The notes beneath the pieces are model-generated. The model searched no databases. It was given only the letters and a program-made list of their open reading frames with translations, and was not told the DNA's origin. 64,000 bases of DNA, from positions 93,121,867-93,185,866 of the forward strand of contig NC_084760.1 in the NCBI RefSeq assembly GCF_028858725.1, read 5' to 3'. The position numbers and the translations under genes are program-made. Positions 49,701 through 64,000 of the stretch are shown piece after piece (position 1 is the stretch's first letter; each line of letters starts with the position of its first letter). The stretch is from Colius striatus. Its lineage: Eukaryota > Chordata > Aves > Coliiformes > Coliidae.

Positions 49701-52700
49701 ATACAGCCTACTCTGCCCCTTGAGGATCTTTCCTAAGTCATATGTATGTGAGGCCTGGAAAAATGATGTCCTCACATGGTTATATTTGATTATTAGCAAC
49801 ATGACAATGATACAGCTGTGCATTTGTTCCCTTGTGTTTCTGTCTGACTTGGGCTCTGGCCTAGAAGTGATGTCGGTGTCAGAATATGTCAGATTGCTTC
49901 TTTCTCAAAGCAGGGCTATGAAGAAGTCTTGCCAGTGTGTGAAAGTCATAGTTGGAAAATCTTGTTGATGCTGTTTGGGTTTTTGTCTCCCCGTTGCTCT
50001 TTTGTAGCAGGAAGCTATAGGAACAGGTTGTCAGGAGAAGCTTTCATGCCACTCAAACTGTGTTTCATGTCTGCAGAACTGGGCATGGCATCGAGGCATG
50101 TTCACCACATGGGTTGTGTAGGCAGCCCTTCACCTGTAAAAGCTCTGCAAGCAATCTGGTGATTCTCAAAACTGGCAATCTTAAATATTGCGGGTTTGGC
50201 ATGACCGATCTTCATGGCCCTCTGAGCCACATGACACGTGACCAAAATTTAGGCCTGCCAGCCAGCCAGCTCATTCTTCAGCAAACCAAGGGAGAAGAGC
50301 GCTGTGTGCTTTTTGCAGGTGAGAAATGACAATGGCTTCCAGGAATGCCAGCTGTCTACTGTGGGTCAGGACTAAGCTGAAGGGTGTAACTTCAAGATGT
50401 AATGAAGTGTGTTATGTCAACTTCAATAGCATCTGATAAATGATTTCTTCTCACAGTGGGGATTTATCCTGCATAAGCAGGGCCCCTGCATTGGATGTGG
50501 GATAAGCGTGCTAGCACAGGAGCTACGCTTGAAAACCTTGTAGCTCAGGGGAAACAGGATGGCAGCATTTCCAGCAGTTCTTTATTGCTGAGGTTTCAAG
50601 TGGTGCTGCTTCTCCATCTCTGTCTTAAGATCTGTGCTCTGCAGTCCATGTTAAACCAATCTGATGGTCTCTGCTTTAGTCACCTAGATTGTGGCTTGTA
50701 TTTGAATATCACTTACACACTTGAAGTAGTAATGCTGGGACTTAGCATGCAAAAATTGTAACGAGTCCCCACAGAACTGAAGATTTGCCAGAATCGTGTG
50801 ATGTTAGCACATGCTAAATTTGTGCATTCTCATATACCTTCTGCTGCTTGTTTGTTTGTTTGTTTTGATGAATTTTGTGCTGCTAGGGGATCGAGCTCGT
50901 CTCTGCATGCCCAACTGCCCGACAGTTTCTTTAAAATTCAAAAACAAAAGATGAGATTTTGATTTTATCAGCTGTCTGCAGGGATTTGGGGTTTTTATTA
51001 AAATTCCCCAGACTCACTGTAAAACTTAAGATGGAGTTTTGTCAGCGACTAAGGCATACAAGTCACATGTGAAGAACTGGTGTTGCCTGACAACTCATAC
51101 ACCAAGGATCACTGGACTCCTTTAAAGCAGCTGGGCCCAGTGCAAGCAGCTCTGCAATACCCACAGAAAGAGGGAGGCTCAGATCAAAAGGAATCACCTA
51201 TTGCCACATTGTTCCTTTGCACCCTTGCTTCCGGCTCTCCCCTCTGTCACAAGATATGTGTGGTCAGAGTGTGTTTGGGAGCCAGGAACTTCTAACCCTG
51301 GGTCTAGCACTGTCTTCTTTATGAGTGAAAGCAGATATATGAGCATTTCTAAAGAATTTTTTAAAAGAGCCTTTAATTGGGGTGCTCACATCTGGATATG
51401 TAGTCAAAGGCATCCTAGGCCTGATTTTCAGAAGTGGCAAAATACCTGTAAACCTTTTTATTCTTAGTTGGGATTGTAGACGCCAAGCTATGAGTAGTCA
51501 GGGTAAAACAGTTATTCTTCAGATGAACTGAATGTGAATTGCATTACACAAGTTCCTAAGCATTAGGAAACCAATGAGCAGCTAAGTACCATTTTATTTA
51601 ATAGCAACTGTACTTTTCACATAGAGATGCCTTATGAGATGCAAATTTGAGAAGAGGAGAAGGAGAAAGGAAGGAAAAAGATCTAAAAATGTGGTCCAGT
51701 AAAATGTAGCCTACAGAGTATGTTGGGGAAAGAGGAAGTTTTCATTTTTTTAAAAAACAACCCAAAGCCTGTAGTCTTGTAAGGCTGAAAATAACTTAAT
51801 GAATGTTCCTTGCTGTCGCTTTAAGATATACTGTCTGCCACTCCATCCTCTCTTTCTCTCCTCTGCTCTCAGGAGACTAGTTCTCCAGAAAGTGGGTTTT
51901 GGGATTTGGGAGTACTCGTTAAGAAAGATGGGATATGGAAGAACACTTCACAACTGTGTTAGGGTCAGACCTCAGAATAATATTTTCATTTCTCAGACCC
52001 TTCCTCAGCTGACTTTCAAAAATGAGCCTTGTGAAGCATCAAGGCCATTTCAAGACAATCTTTCTCTTGTGCTTTTACAAGGAAGAAGCAGATCTATTTT
52101 GAAAGTAACCAGTCTATGGCATATTGTTCTAAATAAATGATGATATTGGGCATCATACCTGGTATTTCGGTCTGGTCTTTCCTGGTGGAGTTTGAGTACT
52201 GTGGTCTGTGCTGTTTGCATTGTACTAAAGTATGGCTGGGTTTCAGTCTGACTGCTGTCCCCAGGGCCCTCATGAAGAAAAGATTAATATCACATGAGAT
52301 TACCCCACTGAGCAAAGAAATGAAATAAATAATATTACTCTTTTAGTTCTGTCAAGTATAGTAGCTCATAGAGCCTTTCAAGGCAGTGTCAGCATATGCT
52401 GGATACTGCAGCAGTGCATAAAAAGACATCCTTTACAAGAACAGAGCTGCAAAATGAGGCCAATGTGAGCCTAATGGGTGGTGGAAAACTGTGAGCCTGT
52501 TTATTTTTTCCCTCCCTAATGCAAGCCTGCAGGGGTTTATTTTTCAGCGTGTGCGAGTCCTGGGGCAAATCAGCTTGCTAAAATTCTTCTACAACAGGAA
52601 CTCTTGAGTAAATCACTGTAGTGGTAGGGATCTTATTTGGGAATCAATTAGAGCTTGTGTTGGTTGTTTCTCCTCGGCAACTTTAATGAATCTAGCAACA

Positions 52701-55700
52701 CAGAAGTACTGGAAATAAAAGATTTTACAGTTGTCTCAATTAGGATGAAGCCCACAGGCCATCCGGTTCCTTCCACAGTACAATACAATGCTTCAAAAAG
52801 ACAGAAAAGGTTGTTATGATAGCTTAGTCATATGTGAAGAACCAAGAGAGCTGAAATGAGTTTAATAATTTTGCAATACTATAACTTTAGGAAAAAAAAA
52901 AATCACAGAACCATTGCTCTTCTCTATACTGCAGAAAATATCACAAAGGCCCATTGAAATGAGTCTGTCAATGCAAACAAACTCAGGCAGGTACATTAAT
53001 TTCAAAATCTTGCATCATCATTACAGAGAATAAACATCCATTTCTTTTCACTTGTCTACCAGTTCTTTCACCCAATGCTTTAGACATATTTTTAGAATTA
53101 CATTTCACAGCATATCTCCGAAATATATTATGATATTTTATGTAAAAATCACAGATACTCCTCGTCGTATCGTGTAATTTCCACTCTTTGGCAAGGCTGT
53201 ACAATAACCTCGCAATTATCTCCTGTACCCTAGTCCCTATCTGGTGCTACGACTCAGCTGCTGTTTCAGTTAACCCTTTAGTGCACTCCAGACTATCTGT
53301 TGAAGAAAAATAGCACAATACTGGCCTGAGAAATGGAAGAAGAAAAGTCATAAGCTTAGAGAAGTCGGTAAAGAGCTGAAGTTCCCTTAACAAGGACAGG
53401 TCTGTGACTGTGTAAACATGTAGTGCTTATTTTATGGTTATTTTCTTTTATCATCCCCATACATTAAAATAAATTAGAGTATAATTATCCAATATTAAGC
53501 ACATGAGTCATGCAAAATGGAAACATAGTGTAAGATAGAGTACGGCTGCTTAAAAGGGTACCTCTCTTCTGTTTAGGGTTTTTGTAGGGTCAGTATAATA
53601 GGAATACTGCTTTTTTGGTGAAATATTTCAAGTCTTGTTTCCACTTTAAGGTAATGAACTGTTGTATGTAAGCCCTTCAAAGCTGCACAGGAAAAACAGA
53701 GGCTGTGGTTACAGTTACGATGCATCGTATATACCTGGAAGTGTTCTTAGCTATGTATCAAGTAAAGACATTTTTAACTTCCAGTCATTAAAAAGCAATG
53801 ACTTTTAATAAAAAGTATATTAAAATATTAAGTATAATTAAAAGGCTATTGTGAATAAACAAACAAGCACACAAAATAGGAATAGGAGTGAAGCTTCGGG
53901 ATGTCATTATAGGGTGGTCTTAAAGGAGCTTTTTGTGTAGCACAGTTTCCACCAAAGGAAACTCAATAGACCATGGTAAAAAAAGAATTAGTGCCATTTT
54001 ATGTAATGTTATTTACTCTCTCATGTTCTGGAGGACCTCATTAGAAGGATGAGAGGTGAGTTCCAGCACTGCATATATGATAATAATAGGCAGTACAAAT
54101 GAGATTATAATACCAGAATCCTAGATGATACATAGGGGATTAGAGCCAAGAGTCCATATAGAAAAGCAGGCATGTACTCAGTGAAATGAAGGGCTTACTG
54201 AGTCTTTGTAGGAGAAGAATCACAAAGGTAGAGGCTGAGTCAAATTCATCAAGCACAATCCAGGAGTCCTGAATCTTATTCTTTGAGATATTGTAAGCTT
54301 GTTTGCACTTTCATAGAATTTTGTTTTGGGAGAAACTTTTCTTTGAAACAATATAAATTTAAAAAAAAAAAAAAGAAAGAAGAAAGAAAAAGTTGGGAGG
54401 AAAAATCCCAACAAACAGATTTACTGCCTCTGGGTTATGAGATATTAGGAAAATGCAGTTTGTCTCCAAAAGATATTTTTCTGAATCCCCTGCACGTATT
54501 TGATGCTCAAAGTGTAAAAGAATTACCTTTGACAGGACTGATAATTTTGCATTTTAAACTAACTCTCTCTTTTAAGCTTTCCAAAATAACCTAGGAATTC
54601 CAGGATTTTTTTTTCATGTGACACTTGAACTCTTCCCTTATTATTTAAACAGGGGACTTCTGTTAGAGATCGATCTTCATGGGGGAGACTTTAGCACATG
54701 TGTAAATTTAAGAGTGTGTGTCTTCCACTGAAGTCCATGGAGCCTGAGACGTGCTTAAGAGTAAACACGTGTTTTAGAGTTTTCTTTAAACAGCAGGGCC
54801 ATGATGTCTAATATATGTGAAGTATTTTAGAGAACTGCAAAAGGTAAAATACAGGATTAAAAGAAGCAATGCAACTAGATGAAAGAAAAAAAGCCCTCTC
54901 TACCACAACTTCTTATCTGTATTTCCAGTAGGTGCTAATCTCTAAGGATAAGTGTACTATACAGCTGCTAGTTTTGGCTGGTCTATTTTTTGCACATGTA
55001 TTGACAGAAAATGTAACTAATACAAATTGTAAGTATGTGCCCCACATGGTGTAGTAGGCAATTCAACAACTGGGCATCACAACGTGGCAACTTCTTTAAT
55101 ATATAGATCCACAACAGAAAACATCAAAACAAATAATAACAGAAAACCACTTACACAGAGACAAAATCATTGTAAAACAGTTTGAGGTTTTAAATGACTT
55201 GTACTTTCCTTCCTAAGTGCCAATGAAGTGCCTCTAGTGACTTCCTAGTAAGAATACTGGTAATAGTATTTTCATCTTCTGTGTAGATGTTTAGGAATAC
55301 ATTTAAATCTGCACCAAATGTATTGTTCATACAATGTTAAGGTTGCAAATGTTTTCATTTTGACAAGGCACATCTTAAGAGGAAGATAGCTGAAAAACTT
55401 GTCAGCATTTTTTACTGACATTTTATTTTAATCTCCAGGAGAAGTTGTAACCTCACAGCAGCTGCAGCAAGAAGCTGTGTCAGGTTAGCCAGGGAAGCAA
55501 CGCTAAACCAGCCTGTTAAGGATGGAGATTGGAATTGGCTAGGAAAGGCTGTCCAGCCTGGGAGCTGCAGAAGGAAACACAGCAGGTAAGGGACTGGGCT
55601 GAAAAACTAGGGGAAGGTGGGAACCATTTGGCATGAAAATCAAGAGGATGAAAGACAAGGATAGGAACAAAGAGAAATGGGAGGAAAAAAGAAACCGCCT

Positions 55701-56667
55701 GAGCAAATACATTGAGTCAAGGAGAGTGTCTGGATAATATGGAATCATAAAATGGCCATCAGGCTGGGAGCTGGGAGAGGGAATAGGAGTGAGGGTAGGG
55801 AGCTTGAGTGCCAAGGATGGTTGGAGGTTCAATGAGTCAGAGAAGAGAGATGAACAGGCAGGGAGAATTGAGTCTGGGAGGAGATATGTAGAAGAGAAGT
55901 CAAATGAGTGTTGTAGATAAACAAAGCTCTTTTTTCAATACTCCTTCCCTCCCTGAAATGTCTGAATAGCTTTTTGAGTAAAATGAATAACTACCTCGAC
56001 TTCCTCTGTGTACCATGAAGGGTCCTTTCTCTGTTGAGCTAGAACTCAACAAGGTAATTTTGAGTTTTAGTTTGTGCTGTTAGGGGGTGAAGGGGAAGGA
56101 AAGAAATATTTCTTCTTTGACTAGAGACCATTTAGAGTTTGCTGATAAGCTGTTGACTATCTCTGGTAGTGGAAAACCTTTTTCAAGTGTCTCTGAAAGA
56201 TATCTGCAATGTTGTTGAAAAACAGTCATGCTCCAGATTTTCTTATTCTCCTTTGCTCAGGTAACCTCAAAAGAGGCACATTTCATTGCCTCTGCCGTGT
56301 TTTGTTCTGGGGCTTGTGATCTGTGCTTATGGAAAGGGGGGCAGCTGCTGTGGTTGTTTGTAGATCACCATACAGTCTTTGGTGTCACTGGGGCTGATAT
56401 GTTGTCTCTTTGGGCAGCAAGGCCAGTGCCTTATACTGGCATTTATAGCTGGCTAGGACATACATAGAGGACTTGAGCTTGAAATGTTTCATCCAAAGCA
56501 ACATCTTTTTTTTTTTTTTCAGTAACAATTTTGAAATAATAATAAGCTTGATACAATGAGCTGCAACTAATTCAGCCTGATACCAAAAATGACTGCTTTC
56601 CGATCAGTGTCTCCGGGGCAAGATGGGAGTGTTTCCCAACAAGGTGAAGTACAAAGAGTATTTTATT
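43771..56667. other. Intergenic between SDE2 and the H3-3A upstream region
   Basis: 12.9 kb of mostly unique AT-rich sequence. No gene, conserved exon series or interspersed repeat family is recognised. It contains a 27-bp inverted repeat (44140-44166), a (TTTG)n run near 50848-50866, and A-rich (54361-54392) and T-rich (about 56505-56519) runs. Confidence 0.5.
44140..44166. repeat. Perfect 12-bp inverted repeat, 3-nt loop
   Basis: The arms CAGGTTGTAAAA and TTTTACAACCTG flank GCT, giving a 27-nt near-palindrome. It lies about 575 bp upstream of the SDE2 start codon in plain intergenic sequence. The arms do not extend further and there is no T run typical of a small-RNA terminator. Confidence 0.9.
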
Positions 56668-56860
56668 ACAGAATCATAGAATGGTTTTGGTTGGAAGGGA
56701 CCTTAAAGATCACCTAGTTCCAACCCCCTTGCCATGGGCAGGAGCACCTTTCACTAGACCATCCAGCCTGGCCTCAAATACTTCCAGGGATGGGGCATCC
56801 ACAGCCTCCCCTGGCAACTTGTGCCAGTGCCTCACCACCCTCACAGGGAAGAACTTACTT
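56668..56860 (-). mobile_element. CR1 LINE 3' fragment
   Basis: Reverse complement of a CR1 3' end: AGAATCATAGAATGGTTTTG, GGTTGGAAGGGACCTTAAAG, then CCATGGGCAGGAGC and ACAGGGAAGAACTT. It lies about 3 kb upstream of H3-3A. Confidence 0.95.
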
Positions 56861-57589
56861 AAAAGTATTTTACACATGTTTTGGAAAATGTACATTACTT
56901 GGGCAACCACAAGGAGTACGGTCTGTGGAAATCTGCCTCTCTCTGCTGAATGGGGGCTGTGTGCTTTTCACAAGAGGCACTAAAAACCTCTTGGACAGCT
57001 TCTGATTTGAATGTTCCTCTTTTCTATCTGCTGTCACTTGAGTCGCTTTGTCTCCCATCTGGACCAGCTGTTTTCTGTCCAAATCTTATTGCCCATAGCA
57101 ATCTGAATATGTCTGCCGCAGCAGTGGTTCGGGTGAGGTGAGGATGAAGTTGTCCTCGGTGTGTTACTGTCGGTTAAACCAGTGGCATCTCATTAGGTTA
57201 GATTTCTCCAGGGCCAGTTACAGATGCCGAAGGGTGGAAGATCCCTGTGGACTGCGGAGCTAAAGGCCTTCTGAAAGAAGGAATGAATGCTTATCGGCAC
57301 TGCCGGTGAAAGGAGATCTGGAGCCTTTGTGGCGTCGGACCAGCTCTTTCGGCAGCGTCTCATCAGCACACAAACAGCAACTGCGGTAAAGCTTAAAGGG
57401 CTGCCCCAGGGTCGTACCTGTTCTCATAGCGCCGGAAAAGCAAGTTTTTCTATGACGTTAATCAGCAAGGATGAAACGAGGGCGCAAAAGTTGATCATGC
57501 TGGAAGGTTTTTTTTTTTCCGATCTGGGTTTTCTGTCGGTTTGGGTGAGGGCAGCCAACAACTAGCACACCTTAGCCCTGCCTGCCGCA

Positions 57590-58080
57590 CCTGACAGCGC
57601 TCACAACGACTCGCGGCAGCGCCGGAAGCTGCGGCGGAGTCCCAGGGCAGGAAGCCTTGCTCGGTGCCCTCTTTCCCGGCGGGAAGCAGCCGAGCTGACT
57701 GCGGGCTCTCGGCGGGTGAAGGCGCGGGGCGGGCAGCACGGGCAGCGGGACAGCCCCGCGCCCCGCCCCCGCCGTGACGGCACGGAATTCCAGGGCGCTC
57801 CCGCCAATGGCGGCGGCGCGGCAGCGAGCCGCGCGCTCGAGCCGGGCACGTTCGGGTGCCGCCCGCAGCCCCCGGGGTCCCTCCCTCCGGGTCCTTGGCG
57901 CCGGGCTGCCCCCGGCTCGCCGCAGGTAACCTCGGTGCTCGGTCCCGCCGTGCCCGCGTCCCGCCGGGGAGGTCTGCAGGCGGGGACAGATCCTCGCTGC
58001 GGGAGAAGGACGCGAGGAGTGACCTCGCAGCGGTGAAACCGCGGCTGCCGCCCGGCATGGCCAAGCGAGCCCCGAGTTAA
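57590..58080. promoter_or_regulatory. CpG island 1.8 kb upstream of H3-3A
   Basis: A 0.5-kb GC- and CpG-rich block is separated from the main H3-3A island by over 1 kb of AT-rich sequence. It holds a CCAAT word (57804-57808) within CCGCCAATGGCGG, a TGACG half-site (about 57773) and a donor-like CAG|GTAAC (GT at 57926) on the plus strand. It could be an alternative H3-3A first exon or a divergent non-coding promoter. Long frames on both strands are GC artefacts. Confidence 0.55.
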
Positions 58081-59270
58081 AGCTAATAGGGACAGTCTAT
58101 GAATTATTAATCTCCGGGCAGCTTCTTGCAACTGGCAACTAGAGCTGCCGGCTTTGAACTTTTCCAGGTGCTCATTATAGGATGCACGCGTTACATTGGG
58201 AATTGATGCCAATTTTGGCGTCTGGCTCTTAGAATTTACAGTGTTTGCAAATACTCCATTGTGTGGTACTGCACAGCTTTGAGTTCTCTTTCTGACTGTC
58301 CAGAAAGGTGCTGTTCGCTCTTAAAATACTATCACTAAATAAGTCAATCCCCAGTTCTTCTGTAAATACTACTGAAATCCCTTACTCACTGTTTTTCCTA
58401 ACAGTCACCACTTATAAACTCACCGTAGGTTCGGAGGTGTATGTCTGGTGTGCCTACAGTGGTCTCTGGAGGACAGCGTGTTGTGTTGAGTACCAAAGCA
58501 GTCTGTATCTGTTTTAACAGGGTGTTCTGCAGACAGTAACACTTTTACATGGCAGGTTTGATTAGCCAAAATAAATTGTTCTGTTCACACAGCTAAACTA
58601 CTTGTGCTGCAGGAGGTGGCTTGGATGTCTCTGCATTACATAATCATCCATAATAAAGATTTTGCCAATGAAATACAGCTCCTTCTTGTACCTGAGTGAC
58701 AGACAAGAGGGCATCAGTTACAGGGAGTACAGACTGGAGTCTGCAGTTGAACCATAGATAAGAAAATTGCAAATGACTGTTCAATTGTATTAGAATTTAC
58801 TTTCTCACAGGTCATTTTGTTTCTGATGATGACAGAAAATAGATTGAGTGAATTTTTCTCATTAAACAACATGGCAGCTGATACAACTAGTTGAGATCTG
58901 TTGGCCCTGGCACTACTAAGCTTACAGTTGCTTTTCTAACTGTTGCATTTCAAACTTGCAACAGTTTGACAGCACCAAACCCAGGAATGGGATGCCTCCC
59001 CCTTCCCAAACCTCACATCTTCCTTGTGTCTGTAGGGTGATTGGGAGTTGGAAGTGATCCCAGCAGTCCCTTCCTGCTGCTCGGGTCTTAATGTTGCAGA
59101 AGGAGAAAAATGTCACTTCTATGTCAGCCTTTTGCCGGGTGAGCTCCGAGGGGCCTGTTTACAGTGAGAACTTTGGTGTTGCTTCTCTGTAAAGAAAAAA
59201 CAAACGCCCCAAAGCCAGTAAGATGGATTCTGGGAGATGACGAGGTGCCTCCAACTTTGGTGGGGTTAAG
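58081..59270. other. AT-rich spacer between two CpG islands
   Basis: No gene, repeat family or clear regulatory site is recognised in these 1.2 kb. If the upstream island is an alternative H3-3A first exon, this is intron. Confidence 0.5.
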
Positions 59271-59749
59271 AGCTGGGCCTAGCACTCCCCGCGGCGCTGG
59301 CTCACCTCCCAGCCGGCCGCGGGAGGGCCGTGTGCCCCAGCTTTCCAGGGCACTGCTCTCCGGGGCCCCTGCCCTGCCTGCCGCCCACCCTGCGGGCACG
59401 ACCGGCACAGGGCCGGGCACGCCGCGGGCTGTGGGGCGGGCGGGGGGACGAGGGCAGCCCGCCTTGGGGTGCAGGGCCCGGGCTCGGCGGAGGCCGCCTG
59501 TCCCCGTCCCGCCCGGTGCCGTGCCGCGGCGTTGAGCGGCCCCGCCGTGGCCTCGCACGGCCCGGGCCCGTGAGGGGGGCGCGGGAGAGGAGGAAATCCC
59601 CCTCGCGCGCGCGGCGTGCCTTTTGTGTTTGTACACACGGCGCCGAGGGAGGGGGCGGTGCGCCGGGCGGGGCCGCGCCTTCCCTCCATTGTGCGCCATT
59701 GGCGGGCGGGCGGGCCCGGGGCGGGGTTGAGCGCAGGACCGGCCCTCCC

Positions 59750-59897
59750 GAGTCAGCCATCTTTCAATTGTGCTCCGAGCCGCCGCCGCCGCCAGCAGCA
59801 GCAGCAGCAGCAGCTCCGGCTCCTCCTCGCGCCCGCCCGCCCTCCCTTCCTCCCGCCCTCCCTCCCGCACGGCAGCCGCGCTCGCCCAGCGGACGGG
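59750..59897 (+). other. H3-3A: H3-3A untranslated exon 1 (5' end approximate)
   Basis: The exon ends at 59897 before a strong GTAAGT donor (CGGACGGG|GTAAGT). The 5' boundary is a guess from the CCAAT-box position. It contains a (GCC)n(AGC)n tract at 59779-59813. It splices to an acceptor ending at 61343 (CTCCTCGGCAG), 27 nt before the ATG. Confidence 0.65.
59779..59813. repeat. (GCC)5(AGC)7 trinucleotide tract in H3-3A 5'UTR
   Basis: A run of GCC triplets passes directly into about seven AGC/CAG triplets within the untranslated first exon. In RNA this can form a stable hairpin. Length may vary between individuals. Confidence 0.85.
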
Positions 59898-61349
59898 GTA
59901 AGTCTGGCGCCGCGCCCGCCGCCCCCCGCGCCCCGCCGCCCCCCGGAGGCACCCCGCAACCCTCCCCCGACCTTCCCCACAAACTTTTGAGGGGTTGGGG
60001 AGGCGGCAGTAGCTCGGGTTCCCCTTCTCCGCGCCGCCTTCCCGGCGCAGCCGGAGCGGCTCCCTCCGCCGGCACCCCCCGGCCCCGCTTCGTGCCGTCG
60101 TTGTCCCCCTCTGCTCCCCTCGCCCCCGCTCCAGACCCCCTCCAGCAGCCTCCCCAGCCCTTTAGCTGCCTCCTCAGCCCGACATCCCCCGGATCGGGGC
60201 AGAGAAGCGGCCGCAAAGAGGAGCCGCTCGCCAGCCCAGGGTAACTCTCTTGCCTTCCTTCCCCTACTCCCCACAGTTGTTGCTCAGCTTCACCATCTTG
60301 TCTCTTTTCTCTGGTCACCGACCATATTTTTTTTCCTATTGCATAAAAAACAATAAAAAGGGAAAGAAATTCGCCGAAGGAACGACCCAAATGCAACGCA
60401 ATTTTTTGGTTTTCGAGTGCAAACTTTTCCGCTACCTCCCCCTTCATCTGCACCCACATGGTTTGGAGTTCCTTGCGATTTTTTTGGCGTTATTTTTTGC
60501 AATTTATTTTTTCCTCCTTTGCAAAAGGACTAGGGCTGCATTTCGTGATTGTTTCCATTTTGTTCTGGGTCTGGGAGATGAGTTTGCCTGTGAGAGGCGC
60601 TTGGGAGCGAGGCAGCTTTGGGGAAGCAGTTATACAGAAAGACGGCACCCAAAAAACAACCCACCCCCCCTCAAAAAAAAAAAGTTTGTAGCTTCCTCGC
60701 ACTTTTTTCCGGACCCTTTCCTTTTTGCACGATAAATGCTGGTTTGCCTGCGGTTGCCGGCGGGTCGGGGAGCGCAAGCGGGCGGCGGGCAGGCCCGGGC
60801 TGTTCGGCGGAGGGCCGGCGGGGGCTGCTTCTCCGCTTTCACCCCGTCCGCGGTTTCGGAGGAGGTTTTCGGCGGGTGGAAGCGGGGGGTGGGGTGCCAG
60901 CCCCCCGGCTGTTTGCCGGGCGGTATTTGCAAACACTTGGCAGGTGACGGGCGGCCGGCGAGGGGAGGCGACAGCCGCCTCTCCGCGCCTGCTGGCGGGC
61001 GGCTCGCTCGGCTCCAGCCGCCGCCGCCTCGTTATTGAATTCCTGGGCGAAAAAACCTGTATTTTAATATTCCGCGATCGGCAGTCGTTCAATTTCTATT
61101 TTTATCTCGTTATTTATTTATTTTACTCGTTGGCGGTTGGAGGCGTTCGGCGGCCGCGGGCTCCGAGGCTAACGGCTCGCCCCGCCGTTCAACGGCCGCG
61201 GGTAGGGGCGCCGCGCGCGGGGCGGGTGCGAGGTGGGCGCTCGCCCGCGGAGGGGGCAGGTGTCGTCGGGGGCGTCTGCTGAGCGGGACAGCCGGTGTAT
61301 CGTCTCGTGTGTGTCCCCCCCCACATTCCCCCCTCCTCGGCAGGTGTAA

Positions 61350-64000
<2,651 letters not shown>

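Noticed and set aside
57495-58212. Minus-strand frames of 189 and 203 codons
   Set aside because: These are GC-island artefacts: overlapping frames with Arg/Pro/Ala-rich composition and no family resemblance.
59124-60459. Several frames of 120-300 codons over the H3-3A promoter
   Set aside because: Same GC bias. They cross the promoter, the untranslated exon and the first-intron donor of H3-3A.

Overview
The window is nuclear DNA from a bird. Several CR1 LINE fragments end in the typical avian 3' tail (TTGGACTAGATGATCTC..., then an ATTCTATG microsatellite). Repeat density is low, and split vertebrate genes start in CpG islands. The gene order TMEM63A (-), LEFTY (+), SDE2 (-), H3-3A (+) matches human chromosome 1q42. 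The CR1 copies look neoavian rather than chicken-like, but I cannot name the species.

Layout. 1-4.9 kb: the 5' end of TMEM63A on the minus strand (first coding exon 2329-2514, candidate non-coding first exon in a CpG island at 4.0-5.0 kb); the rest of the gene lies to the left. 5-20.5 kb: no recognisable gene, one 0.67-kb CR1, and a cluster of three FOXH1-type words about 2.3 kb upstream of LEFTY. 20.58-24.7 kb: complete four-exon LEFTY with a TATA box, a 0.9-kb 3'UTR and a poly(A) signal. The 3'UTR carries two miR-302/427/430-family seed matches and three PUMILIO-type elements. 24.7-32.8 kb: no recognisable gene. 33.5-43.6 kb: complete seven-exon SDE2 on the minus strand (459 codons reconstructed), with a CpG-island promoter, a 3 x 23-residue tandem repeat in exon 6, and CR1 copies all antisense to it. 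43.8-57.5 kb: no recognisable gene. 57.6-58.1 kb: an orphan CpG island. 59.3-64 kb: the 5' part of H3-3A (non-coding exon 1 and coding exons 2 and 3, 94 codons); the last coding exon lies beyond the right edge.

The four genes are neighbours by conserved synteny, not partners in a pathway. TMEM63A is a mechanosensitive cation channel, LEFTY a secreted Nodal antagonist, SDE2 a ubiquitin-fold-processed splicing and replication-stress factor, and H3-3A the replication-independent histone H3.3. I found no RNA genes, CRISPR arrays, retroviral elements or unknown multi-gene system. The most interesting signals are regulatory (LEFTY enhancer and 3'UTR words) or structural (SDE2 coding repeat, a CR1 ending 10 nt from a splice donor, and a C20/G22 inverted homopolymer in an H3-3A intron).
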